Assembly (NCBI GenBank): GCA_027382625.1
Contig: JAJKFJ010021613.1
Coordinates: 1 to 64,000 of the forward strand
Direction: 5' to 3'
Source of the DNA: Tetmemena sp. SeJ-2015
Taxonomy: Eukaryota; Ciliophora; Spirotrichea; Sporadotrichida; Oxytrichidae
Length of the DNA stretch: 64,000 nt
Shown: positions 36,023 through 52,694 of the stretch, piece after piece
How positions within the stretch are numbered: position 1 is the stretch's first letter
Layout: the number at the start of each line of letters is the position of its first letter
The notes under the pieces: generated by a model
What the model was told of the DNA's origin: nothing
Database searches by the model: none
What the model saw: only the letters and a program-made list of their open reading frames with translations
Translations under genes and position numbers: made by a program

Positions 36023-39000
36023 ATGGCGGATCCAAGTTTCTCTAAAATTATCTCAAATACAAATGGCAGTAGTCCTCTTCAGCATACAACTAACCAAAAT
36101 AAAAAAGAGAGCTAGCATAATAGGCTTGGAAATGCGGCAGCACATACATTCAAAGTAACGTCAGACAGAAGCCTTGACGTCATTTAGAGAGAGCAATTAA
36201 ATTAGTGGCTCTTACATATGCGTAACGAGAAATTCAAGATCAGTGGCCAGTAAATCGAAGCACAAATAAATAATGTAGATCCCCTTATGAATACTAAATC
36301 GGAATTTTCACAATCATAGTAATAATAATATTCTTAAAGGAATGAATAGAGATATCTTAGATTACAAAAGTTTTTTTGGTGATAAATTGTATCAGACTAA
36401 AGTAATATCGACTCTAAGGGATTCTCGAGCAATTAAGAACATTAAGCTATGTATAGGAAGCAAAATACTACAACCTAACTAGATTCATGTCGTTTATAAT
36501 CACTCAGTCTCAAGATTAAGCATTTACTATATTTTAACATGAAAGTTAATTAAGCATTCATCTGAAGATGATAAATAATCTCTCGGAGGTATGCCTTCCA
36601 TAGAAGAAATTGAGATCCTTTCCGAGTAAACAGTGGGGAGGGGGTATTTTTATCTCTAAATTAATTATCTTCTTCTCAATTTTCATCCCTCCTCTTTAAA
36701 CTAATTCGAAAGAGGACTTGCTCTATGAGGGAGAAAATTCCCCTTGCGTTATAATGAACCAGAAGCCTCTTGGTGGGTATAAGAACAGTTTAAGCTCCCA
36801 GCTCTAGGAGATATCCCCCACTACTAGAGAATCTTTAGGTGCTAGAGTCTCACAAAACTTCACCAACTTGAACCGACAGGCCAATAGTGGTGGCTCCAAT
36901 CTGCAGAGCAAAGAAGCTCTAAGAATAGTTCAAAATGAGTCAGTTGCTCTCTAGACTCTCGGCTTCTATCAAACAGAGACTGACTAGATCGATGAGGAAT
37001 TAAGAGAGCTGGGTTTGATAGATGGAAGCTTCTTTCCGCCATTGGATAACTCCGCGAAGAAGAGAAGCTTCCTAGAGAAGATATAGAATCAGAAGCTGCT
37101 TACTACCAAACTTGAATGCAATTAAAAAAGCCAGAGGGAGCCACTATCATCAGTACCCAAGCATTCCAAACTTTTAAGTGAGAGATACTCGGACCAGTCT
37201 CCCAATACTCAATAGAACTCCCCTAGTCTTCCACCTATAAATGTTCCTTCATCTTTTTTTTTTCTCTCTCACCATAAGTAAAAAAGAGTGGACTGCGAAT
37301 CAATATCTCTAAATGTGACAAGTTAACCAGGAATTAGACAGGGCGCATAATTTTGAACACCACTTAGGATATACTCAACTTTAAGAAGCTTTAGAATGAA
37401 AATAGGCTCAAACTAAGATTTGTTCATGGGAATTTGAAATCAGCCAAAGCTACAAATATGAGCTAGAAAACTTCTTAATTCAAACTTGCTGCTCTGCCGG
37501 TGAATAATAGATCTCTCAATTAAATTAAGAGTGATTCTTAAATTCCCAATTATGGCTAACCAGATGCTAAAGCCATCTTACTTTTTTCTCCTCCCCCTCC
37601 TTAAGCTGAACAGCATATTAACTCAGATGGCGGGAGTGTACAACAACAGGTCCAGGCTCTTATAGCAGGGGCCTCACCCAAGTCTAGAGGGTTAGAGAAC
37701 CTTTTCCTGTAAAAGCAAATCAAGCCTAGTGAAACATTCTCACTCAGAAAGAAGATCATGTTCGGTTAACCTCTTCACACTCAAATTTCATAAATGCTTA
37801 TTGAGCAATCTAGATATTAGATAAATGTTTGAATATACTCAAAGAGAATCTAATAAGCAAATTTAATTTAGCTAATCACCTCCGGGTAAACTTAAATTAT
37901 TTAGTTTAAACCAGTAGGAATAGAATAGATTGATCATGAGTATAATGAAGACAGAGCGGGACTCTAGAATGAACCACCAACTAGCTATGACACTGAGTAT
38001 ATCAGTCATATCTCTGGTAAATACAAACTAAGCGTTAAAACTTGCTATTAAAATTTTATAAGTTAATAATGAGACAAGAAGACTGAACCTCTTCAAAAAG
38101 AGCGACGACTCCATCAGACTTAATCTCAAAAACTCGATGTCTCTCAGGCAACTTCTTTTATTTTTCCAGCTGCTATTAAATATATGCAATTAATTTCAAA
38201 TCTGATTTAAGGAAATGTAATGAAGGAATAATATTCTGAAAATAAAGGGTTCAATGGAGACAAGGGAAGCCTTGAAAAGAAACTATGAGCGCAAATTAAG
38301 CAACCAATTATAAAATGACCTAGAGGCTCCAAAGATTCCAGCTCTTGATTCATCGCTCTAAAATCCCTATTAAAATAGTCCAGAGCGCCCATCAAACGAC
38401 AATAATTAGAGCTTGCTTTTTTAAAATTCCCAACCGCTTTCTCAAAATCAGAATCTGGAATAACTCAAGATTAAAAATATAAGATTATTCTCTCTTTCTC
38501 ACTCTCTTTCTTATTGTCTATGTATTTCAAGCAGTATATTCATTAGACCTACGAGGATTTCTTTAAGCCTTCGAATGTATAGACATTCATTGAGTAATAA
38601 ATCTAAACAGGAGCTTTGAAGAACATAAATCCGCAGCATTCCCCCATGAACTCTTAAAAGTAGGATTTTCACCGAGTGCCTTCACTCAAGGTAATCAAAC
38701 ACGAGCGGGACAATCAAAGTTAAATCAATTTCAGTAGCAGCTTGGCGCTCAGTCTTTCAACTCTTCTTTTCTATAGTTAATTTTTACTCAAAAGTAGGAG
38801 CCCTAAGGAATGAAACTGCCCTCCTCTCCTGTGGATTAGATGGAGCACATTCAACTCTAGTTATAGAAGAACTAGGGGAACACAGGTTGTGCTATTAACA
38901 ATCAAATTTACAGCACAGCTTCGACTGTGGGAGCTGAGTCTGCTGTTCCTTTGGGTTTCAATCTCTATAATCAAAGTAGTACTGAGGGACATTTTTTCAA

Positions 39001-39315
39001 CAGTCCGGGTTATGAGTTCTCAAACACGCTGGACTTTCAAGCATTTATTTTTTCTTTGGTGGACTTATTTGGAGGGAGCCCTCAACTGAGATCAAACAAA
39101 CAGAACAGGGAGGTTATAATAAGAAAGAACCTCTCTCTAACAAGAAATGGAAAGAATTTTCTTTTAAAAAACTCCAACATAGACCTTTTTTAAAGGTACA
39201 TTTAAATTATGTGGAGTTCAATAAGGATGTTAAGCTTCGAATGGCGCAGAGGAAAGCGCAAAGGTTAAGGAAAGCATTGGATGAAGAAAGAAATTCGTGG
39301 CAGCCTATGTTGTGA
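36023..39315 (+). CDS. Large N/Q/S-rich protein, multi-MDS
   Basis: ATG 36023 starts MADPSFSKIISNTNGSSPLQ. Long open pieces follow at about 36740-37270, 37295-37815, 37900-38060, 38090-38450 and 38780-39190. The final piece reads LNYVEFNKDVKLRMAQRKAQ and ends at TGA 39313-39315. The segment SEFSQSQQQQYSQRNEQR illustrates the heavy use of TAA/TAG as glutamine. The middle contains conserved-looking helical text (TETDQIDEELRELGLIDGSF) but I do not recognise a family. Frame changes between pieces imply several unmapped IESs. A T10 run near 37250 sits at one break. Confidence 0.55.
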
Positions 39316-39557
39316 GTTACAAATTTAAGTCGACTTTATCACTAATCATATAAGCTCTGAGGACATTAAATTAGGGATCAGAATATAAGACCTCCTCAAA
39401 ATTAAATGAGCTATTGCGTAATAAAATTTCACTATATATTCGATATTTACTGCATTCTAAAGATACAACAATAAGTTTTTAATTCAAATTTCGACATATT
39501 TATCTAATCTTGAATCAGCTACTACTACATTTAATATCTACATTTTGGAAGTATAAA

Positions 39558-40469
39558 TCACTTATGCAAATTGGGCAAATGAACAAACCTCATGAAGAGA
39601 GAAGAGGCTACTCCTCCGAAAATAGGTGCTAGTATATATACCCATAGATATCTTGAGTATTCCGATCCATCCATTCCAAGTGAATTTAAATAGCCTACTT
39701 GATAAGTCGTCTACGCCAATCCAAAGGCAGGATTAAAGCAGCCTCCACTCACTGCCCCTGCTGTTTATATCATAGCGTAAAGTGTCAGGGAAATGCTTGC
39801 AGCCTTGAGTATGCCATCTCTGCTTTCAGAGGTGAGTGTGAAGCTTTATAAAACTGCACATAAACTTAGGAAGAATGTGCACCAGAATTCTAGCAGGATC
39901 AACTCTTCCAAAGCTATCGTATGTTATGCATCCAAACTTCTATTGCAAAAATATTTTTAAATTTGATTACTATATTTATGACTTCTTTATTAAATAGTCA
40001 TAAGGACATAGAAAAGCTGGTTCGCCAAGGCAAGCATGAGCGAAGATTATTCCAAAGTATGATCCCAAAATTTAGGCGCAAATTATTAGCACTATGAAAT
40101 TTGTTTGTTTAAGGAGTTGCCCTCTGGTATGAAATAGAGCTATTGTGACTGCAGGGTTGAACATAGCTCCCGATATTTTATTAGCCATAAGAACCCCGAC
40201 AAATAAGTTAAATGCTACTGCAAGTCCTGCACTCGTAAAGTTATATCCAAGAACAAGCATAGCTAATTTAAATAAAATGATCACTAATAAAGCATAGATG
40301 TGCCAATAAATTCATAGAAACATATCACTAGTTATTCTTTTAGTGAGAAGCTTTTCTAAGAGAAGTCTATTTGCTTTATTTATTCTTCCTCTTCTTATTA
40401 TTCTTCATTCTGTGAGCCATTTCTTCTAGCAGGAGAGGAAACAGATAAAGCTAGATCAGAATCTGCCAT
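39558..40469 (-). CDS. Aquaporin / major intrinsic protein
   Basis: ATG 40469 starts an acidic, Q/E-rich cytosolic N-terminus, then membrane helices (VICFYEFIGTSML). The first pore loop NKISGAMFNPAVTIALF has the NPA motif. A later half-repeat carries the second loop GGCFNPAFGLAQTTYQVGY with the second NPA, followed by the last helix (YILAPIFGGVASSLFM) and TGA 39558-39560. Both NPA boxes plus the hourglass order support an aquaporin for water or small solutes in a plasma or contractile-vacuole membrane. A one-base frame offset near 40290 and an unusual hydrophilic insert around 39950 (partly AT-rich, possibly IES) were noted. Confidence 0.85.
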
Positions 40470-40602
40470 TTCGAGATATTTAAATATAACTCTTTTGCAT
40501 TTTTTAATTTTAATATCTCGAAGTGCAATTTCTTATTAACCTGCCATTAATTTTTTCCTTTTAGAATGTAATCTAGTCTTATCAAATTTATCTTATTTCT
40601 GC

Positions 40603-44046
<3,444 letters not shown>

Positions 44047-44230
44047 CAGGGTATCTGATAAAAATGGAATCTTATAAAGCTGTTAAGTTCTAATTTCAAA
44101 TTTCACTATTGATTAACTTAAACTTATTTTTAAAATTAGAATATTTACAGACCGAAAAGTGTTAATAAATTTTTTCAATCAATTTGCTTTCAGTCACCTT
44201 TGAATTTAAAATAATTTAAGATGTGGTAAT

Positions 44231-44857
44231 ATGTCGATAAGTGATTTCTACAATAAAAACAACTTCCAATCTTAAAGTGTCTCAACCTCTCAAGTGGCTT
44301 CTTTACAAAGAGAGGATTTCCTGAAGCAGCCTTCTTTAAATAACCAAATCAGTAACTAGCTTGGCGCAAGCACACAAAAGATCAACTGCCAATTGTCATC
44401 TTAAAAGGCGCAATTCATAAACTCCTTAAACAAAACAACTCCCTTTAGTCCATTCAGAGAGCGTCTAAAAGGCAAGGGGAATCAGTCAAGCTTAAATTCC
44501 AAGCTCAAAGAGAGACCTCAAATACAAAGTTAAGCTGGAGGTAGTGGAGCTAACAGCGCACTTAATGAAAGCAGCCTGCTTTCAAGCTAAGCTTATTCAA
44601 ATTAAAAATCCATGATAATGAGCAGCAACCATAATAATATTGCAGGTGGTGGTGGTAACCAAGGAGGTACGTTTCTTTTTTCATAGAAAAGAGAGATGTC
44701 TTCATTGGATATCGCTCCATAGAAATCTGAGTCGAGGCAGAGTAAAATTTAAGAATACAAGAGCTAAGATTCACTGGCTCAAACTATTTCTAAAAGCAAA
44801 AATTCTGTAAAGCTTTCTCAATTGAGCAAAGCATTAGACTCACTAGATCCAGAGTGA
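44231..44857 (+). CDS. Small S/Q/N-rich protein, IES-free
   Basis: The frame from ATG 44231 (MSISDFYNKNNFQSQSVSTS) to TGA 44855-44857 is 208 residues with no break. It has many TAA/TAG glutamine codons, a GGGGNQGG patch and serine-rich ends, and looks intrinsically disordered. I do not recognise a family. It sits between the kinase block and a convergent acidic gene. Confidence 0.6.
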
Positions 44858-45150
44858 ATAAGAAACAGAAGTGTGATGAGGCAGAGAGTTCGTTATATAA
44901 TAACGCGTATTTAAATTAAGATGAAAATTATATTTTAGCATTATAATTAAAGAGGACTAACGATTAATGAATATCATATTTTATTTATCTTGAATAGAGA
45001 ATCATCTATTAAAATAATTAGGATTTAACAATTAATTAAACACTTATATCGCTTTTCACCAGCCATATTTTAGCTTTCTTTTTTCTAAATTCCTCTAGAT
45101 TACTTCCTTTCTCTCCCTCGAACTTAGTGATAAAAGAAAAATTTATACCA

Positions 45151-45925
45151 TCATAAAGTTTAAGTGATGAAATCAAGGTGGTCGCTGGCAAGAGAGGCTA
45201 AATGATTCTTCTACTTTCCTTTCTGAGCCAATGAATTGACCTAGTCAAGTCCTTTCATCCTCGACAAAGTTTGATTCTTGAATTTGTTGATTGACAGTTT
45301 CTTCAAATGATTTCTATAGAAGTCTTCTTTGTCCAAAAGTGAATCACCACCTATTTCTATATACTTGCCTTCTTTTCTCAAATCTTGTCCATTCTGGCCT
45401 CTCTCTTAATCCTCATCTGCTGAATCTACACCATGATCGCTGCCTTCAAAAGCTTAAACCTTGAGTTCTATATTGGACTGGATTGCATTTGAAATTGAAA
45501 TTTCGCCACTGTTCTTCGGAGGTGGAAGCATCGAAAATAGCTTCTATGCCTAAGGATTGAGACTCTCCAGTTTCTGCCTCTTTAAGCTTTTCAAATTCCA
45601 GAGCTTCACGATCCTCGTCATCTCTACCTATCTGTTTCTTCTTTTCTTCTCTCTCCTTTTACTTCTTAATTTGCTCCTATTACCCTCTCTTTGTGATTGT
45701 TTACCTAGCTCTGTTCATTAAATCTTAATCCTCTTCATCATCTTCCTCATCACTCTCATATTTCTTCACTTTGTTGCTATTCAGGAGGGAGCTGCCTAAG
45801 CCTTTTCTCTAGGCTGTTTGAGATAGTTAGGGTAGAGTTCTCTTCCCAAGCAAGCTTTCTGTCGCACTCTTACTTGGATTAGTTTTTAGAAGAGAGTTTG
45901 AATTAGAAGATAAGAATTTACTCAT
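45151..45925 (-). CDS. Acidic/basic nuclear-type protein, possibly PRCC-like
   Basis: ATG 45925 to TGA 45151-45153 gives 257 residues if one extra base at about 45547 is skipped. The order is a serine-rich start, an acidic run (YESDEEDDEEDQDLM), a K/E helix (EQIKKQKEREEKKKQIGRDD), then LFSMLPPPKNSGEISISN. The end is basic, with LSRMKGLDQVNSLAQKGKQK. The LPPPKN block and the position of the last helix resemble the PRCC family of nuclear splicing-linked proteins. The match is short, so this is tentative. Confidence 0.5.
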
Positions 45926-46349
45926 GATGATAATTTGCAATCAATCATTTTTAAATTCTTATTTTATTCTCAAAGATAAACTTAAAAATTCAATCCTGGT
46001 AGCAAAGATGTCCCCTTCCTTGGATGATAAGCTTAGAAGGCCTGCTGTCTTCGAAAGAAAATCACCAAATACAAATATAATTATTCTCAAACAATATTTA
46101 AATTCAAATTTATTGATCAAAGTAATTTAAAGTTATTTAAATAATTCTTGGATTATATTTATAATTTAAGAGACTATCTAAGCTTTGAAACTGTAAAAAC
46201 TAATTCATACCACTTAATGGGAACTTTCTAAAGTATAATTGAATTATAAATACTCACCTTTCAATTCATTTTGCTAATTATCTAGCTATAATGAGAAGTC
46301 AAGATTGGATTTTTTTGCTTATTTTAGACTGTTATCCTCTGAAAGAGAG

Positions 46350-47902
46350 ATGAGTATGATTGAACAGAGGAGGAAATCTGGTGGAAAGGATTCCAGGCAG
46401 TTCTCGCCCCTCAACGATAGCAAACTTGATTTGCTAAAGCAAAACTTCCAACTTTAATTCCAGAGTTCTTAAAAACCCTCACAATCGCTGCTTACAAACT
46501 ACAACTCAACTCAGCTCGCTCCCAAAATAAAAAACAAAACCTCTCACTTGTATGCTGAGAGCTTGTAAAAACTCTAAAACTTCTCATCCACTCTCGCTCC
46601 TCAAAATACCTCCTCATTAAACTAGAAAGACACAAGCTCTATATAAGCTTATAAGAAAAACGATATGAGGAAACCAGTCTCTACGGGGGTCATAGACTTT
46701 AAGTTATCACCTAAAGCAGCCAAGCCTAAGGCAATAAACAGCACTCTCGAGTCTCAAAATCAGCAGAATCTTACTTAAATAAATTAGCAGAATTAAAAGA
46801 TTTCTCCCTTCCCAGAGCTCAATTAAGTTTAGAAATAAAAAAGTGGTTAAGGTCAGGATAGACCAATTAATTTATTTTGAGTAGGATGTAAAGCTATTAG
46901 AGGGTCCAGGATTTTAATCTTTCGCGAGTTCAAGCACCAGTTTCAAAGCCTAAACTGGACTTATAACCTTAAAGCTTATAAGAATCTGCGCGAAGTATCA
47001 GAAACGGAGGGCAAGATGTGCATCCTAATACTTAAAAGCATGAAGGTTTTAAGAAGTTTACGTTTGAAAAAACTGATAACTTTTTCCTTATTTTTATAGA
47101 TGCAATTGCTTCAAGAAACAATAAAAGCTAAAGAAACTCTTAAGATAGACTACAAAATTAAGGGACAAAGCATAGCATTGACTAGCAAAAATTATGAACT
47201 GACTAGTGAACAAAAGCCTGAAGAGACAAGGACTATAGTTGAATAGGATGAGTATCAAAGAGAGTTCCTTTCAAGTTAAAATGAGAGCTAAAGTCTAAAT
47301 AAGGATCTGAGGGGCCGAGAGATGAAACTTGATTGCAGTGATGCCTTGCTTGTGGGAGAATATTAGCTTTCCATTTATGACCAGATGTCACCTGATGATA
47401 GAGATGTGGCAGTTAAAGTGTTTTACGATACAGAGAAGTATGTTACTATTAAATGGAGCAGCAGACACACTACCCTTACCTGTGGATGGCTCATATCTGA
47501 GATAATGAGGCATTTACGCTTTTAAGAGGATTTTAATAAGCACACTCATATAATTGGCATGAAAAATGTGAACACTAAAGCAAGCGAGTGCTTTGATTTT
47601 CTCCTAACATAACTTGAAAGCCCTCTGCATTTCATTAAAGATGGAGATCAACTACAAATAATCAGTAAGGACAAGAATTTTATTTCTTTATTACAATTTT
47701 AGCAATGCAGGAGAAATTCAACCTCGGCAGTGCAACAAGTCTTAATGCAAATTTTTAGCCCTAATTGTTTTTTTTTAAAAAAAAATTTCTACTGATCTAA
47801 AAGGCTTATGATATATTAAAGGCTTTTTTGAATTTTATAAAAATTAAGCTTTATTTCATTTTACCTTTGATATTATTTTCAGAGGGACGTTAGTCTAATT
47901 GA
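46350..47902 (+). CDS. Unknown protein with S/Q-rich N-terminus
   Basis: ATG 46350 (MSMIEQRRKSGGKDSRQFSP) opens a serine/glutamine-rich frame to about 46873. After breaks near 46880 and 47040, a second long frame runs from about 47100 (QLLQETIKAKETLKIDYKIK). It contains a beta-rich segment, VAVKVFYDTEKYVTIKWSSR. A 38-bp intron (47665-47702) leads to TGA 47900-47902; unspliced, it stops at 47795. No family was recognised. The IES joins between the two halves are unresolved. Confidence 0.5.
47665..47702 (+). other. Candidate intron, 38 bp
   Basis: GTAAGG to TTTTAG. Splicing joins ATA ATC ACA ATG CAG. Confidence 0.6.
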
Positions 47903-48063
47903 ATTTGTGATTCAAGTTTGACAAATTGGACTACTCAATGACGCTATTTTGTCCTTGAGAATGACTTTAATTAATATAATTGTTCTTCTTTCCTCCTTTC
48001 TTAGATTTATAACTCATTTAAAAGGAATATCCCCCTCCACAAATTAAAACAATTTATATATCT

Positions 48064-51000
48064 TCATTTTCCACTGCTCATTGGTTGGTTACCACCTGCA
48101 CCATTTTGATAGTGCTGCCCCTAGCCCTGGGATAAGACGTGATTTGAGATCATGACTGGCTTCTGCTTGGGGATGAAATTTTTCTTGAAGAGAAACTTCT
48201 AATCATACCCCTCATTCTTCTTCAAAATGTCATTCAAGTTTATTTGGTGAGTAGTTAATAACTGTTAAAAAATATTTTCTCATGGTATGTTATGAATTTA
48301 GAATGCAAATTTTTCGCCACTCTTCAGCGACCAGAATAATCACAAGGGAAGCAACTTCCTAAGGGAGAATATCAGTGGCATTTAGCAGCCCCCTCTTTCG
48401 GCACAGTCATCTTCCCAGAATTAGAAATCCTCAGTCAAACCAGCCTCAATTGCAGCACTCCTCCAATCACCATCAGCAATCTCTAACGCTAGAGGACTTT
48501 GAACTTATCAAGGTTATTGGAAAGGGAGGCTTTTCAAAAGTCTTCTAAGGTAAGATAAAGAGAGAGAGATTTATAATTCCCTTTAGTGCGCAAAAAAGAT
48601 ACTGCTAAGATCTATGCCAATGAAAACTCTAAGCAAAGCCAAGATCAAGAGAGACAATAAGGTCGAAAACATCTTGAATGAACAAATTTTTTCATAAATT
48701 ACATTATTGACTTCTTAAATGAAAGAGCCATCCTTGAACAAGTTTCTCATCCCTTTATAATCCAGATGAAATACGCCTTTTAGAATTAATTCAAAAGATA
48801 AATGAGTGAAAACAAGCATTCATCTTTTAAATAGAAAATTATTAGCGAGAGAGCTATTTATTTACCTTTAAGTGTTTAATAGACTCAAAATGTGTGTCCT
48901 TACTTAAGTTTATTTTACGAGAGAATTTTAACTATAATGCTTATCTCTTAATTACACACTTGCGATGACTTTATCTTAAAAAGCAAGCTAATAAATTAAG
49001 TAATTGTTTTTGTAAGCTTGGTTTCATAATCAATTCTTTAATATATGAGTCTTAGACTGTTAGTTAAAGTATATAAAATGCTGATTGAAAACTTTCTTAA
49101 AAAACTATTTTTTTATTGTGGAAAATAAATCAATTCTAAGAAAAAGAATATTTTTTAACTTCTATTTTATTTGAATTTGATAAGAATTTTAATAGTTACA
49201 CTTTAATGATCTAGTTAGTGGTTGAATAAAACGGGCTCAAGTGTTTACACTTGGCCGGCTGTACCGAAAATAATCCCCCAACTTCGAAGTGGTCGCCTCA
49301 TCTGCCTGCTCCTCATCTTAAAACTACACATTCATTTCAAGTGCACTCTATTTATATTCAAACTCAAGATGTCAAGGCTGCCTGATAACTATTTTGTTCT
49401 TGTGTTTTGTAATTTGATTCTGATTGCTTGAGCCATTGCTTACAAAGTTATCTGTGAGGATGAGTTACTGCCCTTAGATGCCCTCCATGGGTAACTATCC
49501 CTTGTGAGGGATCAAACTTTGAAAAGTGTTCTGAAGTTGCTGAGCCTAGGTAGTGCTATTAGGGTAGATTGAGTTAATCAAATTATATATAAGCAAAATT
49601 ACTTGATAGGTAGCTTGTGAAAGAAGAGTTTTATTGAGTGTTTGCGACCCTGATTTTTTCATTTGACTTTGGCACATTTTGCTAGGCTTGATGCTTGTTC
49701 ATTGATCTCAAGTTGTTATCAACAAATTATAAAACTTATTATGACGTATATATCTCAGTTTTTATCAGTGGACTACTGTCTATTCTGAATGCTAAACTCA
49801 TAAATGTAAGTCCATATTTACTTTTCATAAAAATAAGTGATTTATAAGCACCTCCCTCAGTGCCAAAGTTTTGATAGCCTTGGTTTCTTTATTGCTGGGA
49901 TTATTGAATCTGAGGAGGTTGGGAAGAGAGACCTGCGAGTGAATTTCTGGCCAAATTATTAGGGTTGTGCTGAATCCTTAAACTTTCTTGTGTAAGCTAG
50001 CTCAATTACTAACTCATCAAGTGACTCTAAGATGGTTTCTGAGTGAAATTAAAAAGTAGATTAAAATGAAAGATTTATATGATGCCCTGTTACTGATGAG
50101 TGGAAGTTTTATTTTTAGTTTGGAATTGCTTAAAGTCAGCTTCATAGGCTGTATGATTCAGATGGTGGCCCAAGTATTGCAAATGAGTTTGCTATTCCTA
50201 TTGAAGGTTGCTGCTCTATGGAAGAAAGCCATGCTATTGATGAGCAGAGGAGAAGTGAATCTAGTCAGGCTTTATCTTATTTATCATGGATTTGTGCCTC
50301 TAATATAATAATAAATGCTTAGTATCAGTGTAAGTTCATAAGACTAAGAAAACTTATAATAAGTAAGCTTTTCTATAATAAAAATAATAGAAACCCTTTA
50401 ATTAGATACTGATATTTATAATTACTTTAATAAGACCATATTGCACCACTTTTAATATTAAATCAGTCATAAATTAAAATTCTTTAGTGCTCATATTCTA
50501 TTTGATCTTGTTCCTTATTAACTCTTGTGTATTTCTTGAGATAATTAGACCTGTGCATCCTTATCAAAGCTCTTAGCAGCTTGTACAATTTCCCTGGTGA
50601 TTGACTCGTTTACACTCTAGTTCAAGAGCGCATCATTAAACTTTAAGTTCTTCTAGTGCTTTACAGAATTGTAAGTGTGCGTGACTTACTGCCCATCAGA
50701 CTTGTTTTAAGAAACTATCTACCGATTCTCAAGTATTTGAGCCATCGCACCGAGTGTCGGATTTGCACTATTCTGGAGATGAGGATCCAATCCTTTCACT
50801 TTAGCGCTCTCAAGATAAGATTTATATTGGCCACATTAGGAGTTTGAAATTGGGAGCCACTAAGGATTCCCTCCTACTCGTACTGAGTGCGTACATGCTG
50901 CTCAAACGTATAGCCCTGAGGCACAAGAATAATCTAGAATAATCAAAAATAATCTAATATCTTTGATTTCCTCTTTCGAAAAGTGGTTGATAGCTCCAAA

Positions 51001-52220
51001 CATCATGCCTCCACCTAGTTACCCAGAAAGGGATATTTATTGCGAACTCCCAATGCCACCTGTCTGGTTAATAGGACCCATGCTTGAGTTAGCTATTGGA
51101 TTCATACTGAAGAAGCTCTATTAGTGACTACCACTTCCGACCGGGTTTAGGGTTATTGTAGCGGAAGTGTTGTTCTGAGAGACGCTCTAAGCATTTTAAG
51201 TTTGAAGGCTTTGCTTGTGCTACTAAGCAAGGTGATTATAAAGATGCTAAAAAGTGTTATGAATAAAGCATAAGACAAAATCAAATGCTTGTCGTAGCTC
51301 TTTCCAGTTCTACTTTTTTATAGAGGAATCTGATTACTGTGAGCTGAGTTTGGCAAGGAAGAGGGTTCAGAAGATTTATTAAGTATTGAAAAATGTTTCA
51401 AATCACTCAGTGAATTCTTTACCTGGTGGTAAAAGTTAAAATATAGATTAAGTATTGCGTCTACTGCTGCTGTTGGTCTTAAATTTATCCAAAAAGTCTT
51501 GAGAATGACTCTTACTGTTCTTCTTTCGAGTTCCTGAAATATTCTGAAAAATTAATAGTTTAAGTTTCTTCTATAAATTTAAGTTTAATTTAGCGCTCTG
51601 CTTCTTGGTCACATTTAAGTCAATAATGAAAGAAACTGAGGCACAAGAATAGAGTGATCACCACTCATAGAGTTGTGCTTGAAGTTAAGATTACCCTACT
51701 TGATCTATCTTCCCTATCCCCCACTATTTATGTAATGAGACTTTTGGTTCGAAAGACTCTCCAGAGCCCCATTACCAGTTTCTATAGCCATCTAGTGGGA
51801 GTTTGTATGCTAGTGATGATACGCTTGCTTCTTTCCAGTAGAGTAATTCTAAGTCTAAGAAGGCTGCATGCTCTAAAGATGCTAAGGGTTGAACTAAACT
51901 TGGTTGTGAATTCTACCTAGGCTGTTATTGTATTAAGTGCCTTTCGGGTAGGTGGGGCTATTCCCAGAGGTGGTTGGTCTCACTATCTGCTGCAGATTGT
52001 TTGAGTTGTGAGGATGAAAACTAACAACAATGCTATCTTCCTCTTTCAAATTTTATAACGAAATGATAAAGATATAATAAGACAAGGAGTGTTCAGATCC
52101 ATTGAACTAATTCAGGTTATGAGAATTCTTCTACACTATCATTGGCAAATCACTCTATCATATTTTTATACCACTCTGTTGGTCTTAGCTCCAAAACTTC
52201 CTTGAATGTCCTCCTGACAT
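48064..52220 (-). CDS. Large Q/N/S/H-rich protein whose IES holds kinase MDSs
   Basis: A probable start is ATG 52220 (MSGGHSRKFWSQDQQSG). Coding pieces follow at about 52040-51610, 51550-51410, 51250-50940, 50860-50510, 50310-49830 and 49570-49412. The final MDS is 48246-48064 (NDILKKNEGYDQKFLFKKNF), ending at TGA 48064-48066. The composition is dominated by Q, N, S and H, as in a prion-like scaffold; no domain was recognised. The last join uses pointer CAAAT: AAT CAA ATA AAC TTG in frame. The 1170-bp insert removed there contains opposite-strand kinase segments. Other joins were not mapped. Confidence 0.6.
48303..48783 (+). CDS. AGC protein kinase, N-terminal MDS block (scrambled gene)
   Basis: After a Q/S-rich leader comes SLTLEDFELIKVIGKGGFSK (glycine loop GKGGFS), a 37-bp intron, then KIYA(M)KTLSKAKIKRDNK with the VAIK-type lysine. 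Removing the AATGAA-flanked IES restores ENILNERAILEQVSHPFIIQ, with the helix-C glutamate. The frame reaches MKYAFQ at pointer TTTAG (48779-48783). That is exactly where the C-terminal block at 40603 continues with EDYLFLILEF. One extra base after GCC at about 48619 must be skipped, and another offset lies near 48422. Confidence 0.85.
48550..48586 (+). other. Intron, 37 bp, in the kinase N-lobe
   Basis: GTAAGA to CTTTAG, joining VFQ to VRKKDTAKIYA in frame. Confidence 0.8.
48677..48717. other. IES, 41 bp, pointer AATGAA
   Basis: AATGAA lies at 48677-48682 and 48718-48723. Joining gives TTG AAT GAA AGA GCC in frame. Confidence 0.9.
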
Positions 52221-52694
52221 GGACTCCTTTATTCTAATTTCTTCTGGCACTTTATTTTCTACACTTAGGGTAAAGTAATTCAGAGGGACCCAAAATTAAA
52301 TTTTATTTACAAAATATAAATCAAATAATTTTTCTTCTTTTTGACAGTTAAATAGTAAATTTATTTTATTTCAATACTTGGAGAAGTGATGGCTTTAAAT
52401 TTCGCCCTTCTAAATTAAATCTTCAATTCTTTATATAGATTTATTTATCATGTTTAAATAAACTGAGAGTAGTTATTTACTAGGGATATTGAGTCTGGTT
52501 GGCAGAATTGAATCCTCCCTGTCCTGAATTCTTCTTGTAAGGTTTTCTTATTATTCACCAAACCTCAAATTAATTTTTCCTTATCAATATTTTGAATATT
52601 AATTCTCTGAATTCTCTTTCAAAATTAACTTTCATTTCATTAAGAATTAAAATCTGATAAAAGTTTTGATTATATTTCTGATAAGAATAATTGA
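52221..52694. other. Spacer between divergent genes
   Basis: AT-rich promoter-type region; nothing specific was seen. Confidence 0.5.

Larger units (their letters stand above)
48242..49411. other. IES, 1170 bp, pointer CAAAT (minus strand), carrying another gene's MDSs
   Basis: ATTTG occurs at 48242-48246 and 49412-49416. Relative to the Q/N-rich gene it is an IES, yet 48303-48783 inside it encodes the N-lobe of the AGC kinase. Confidence 0.75.
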
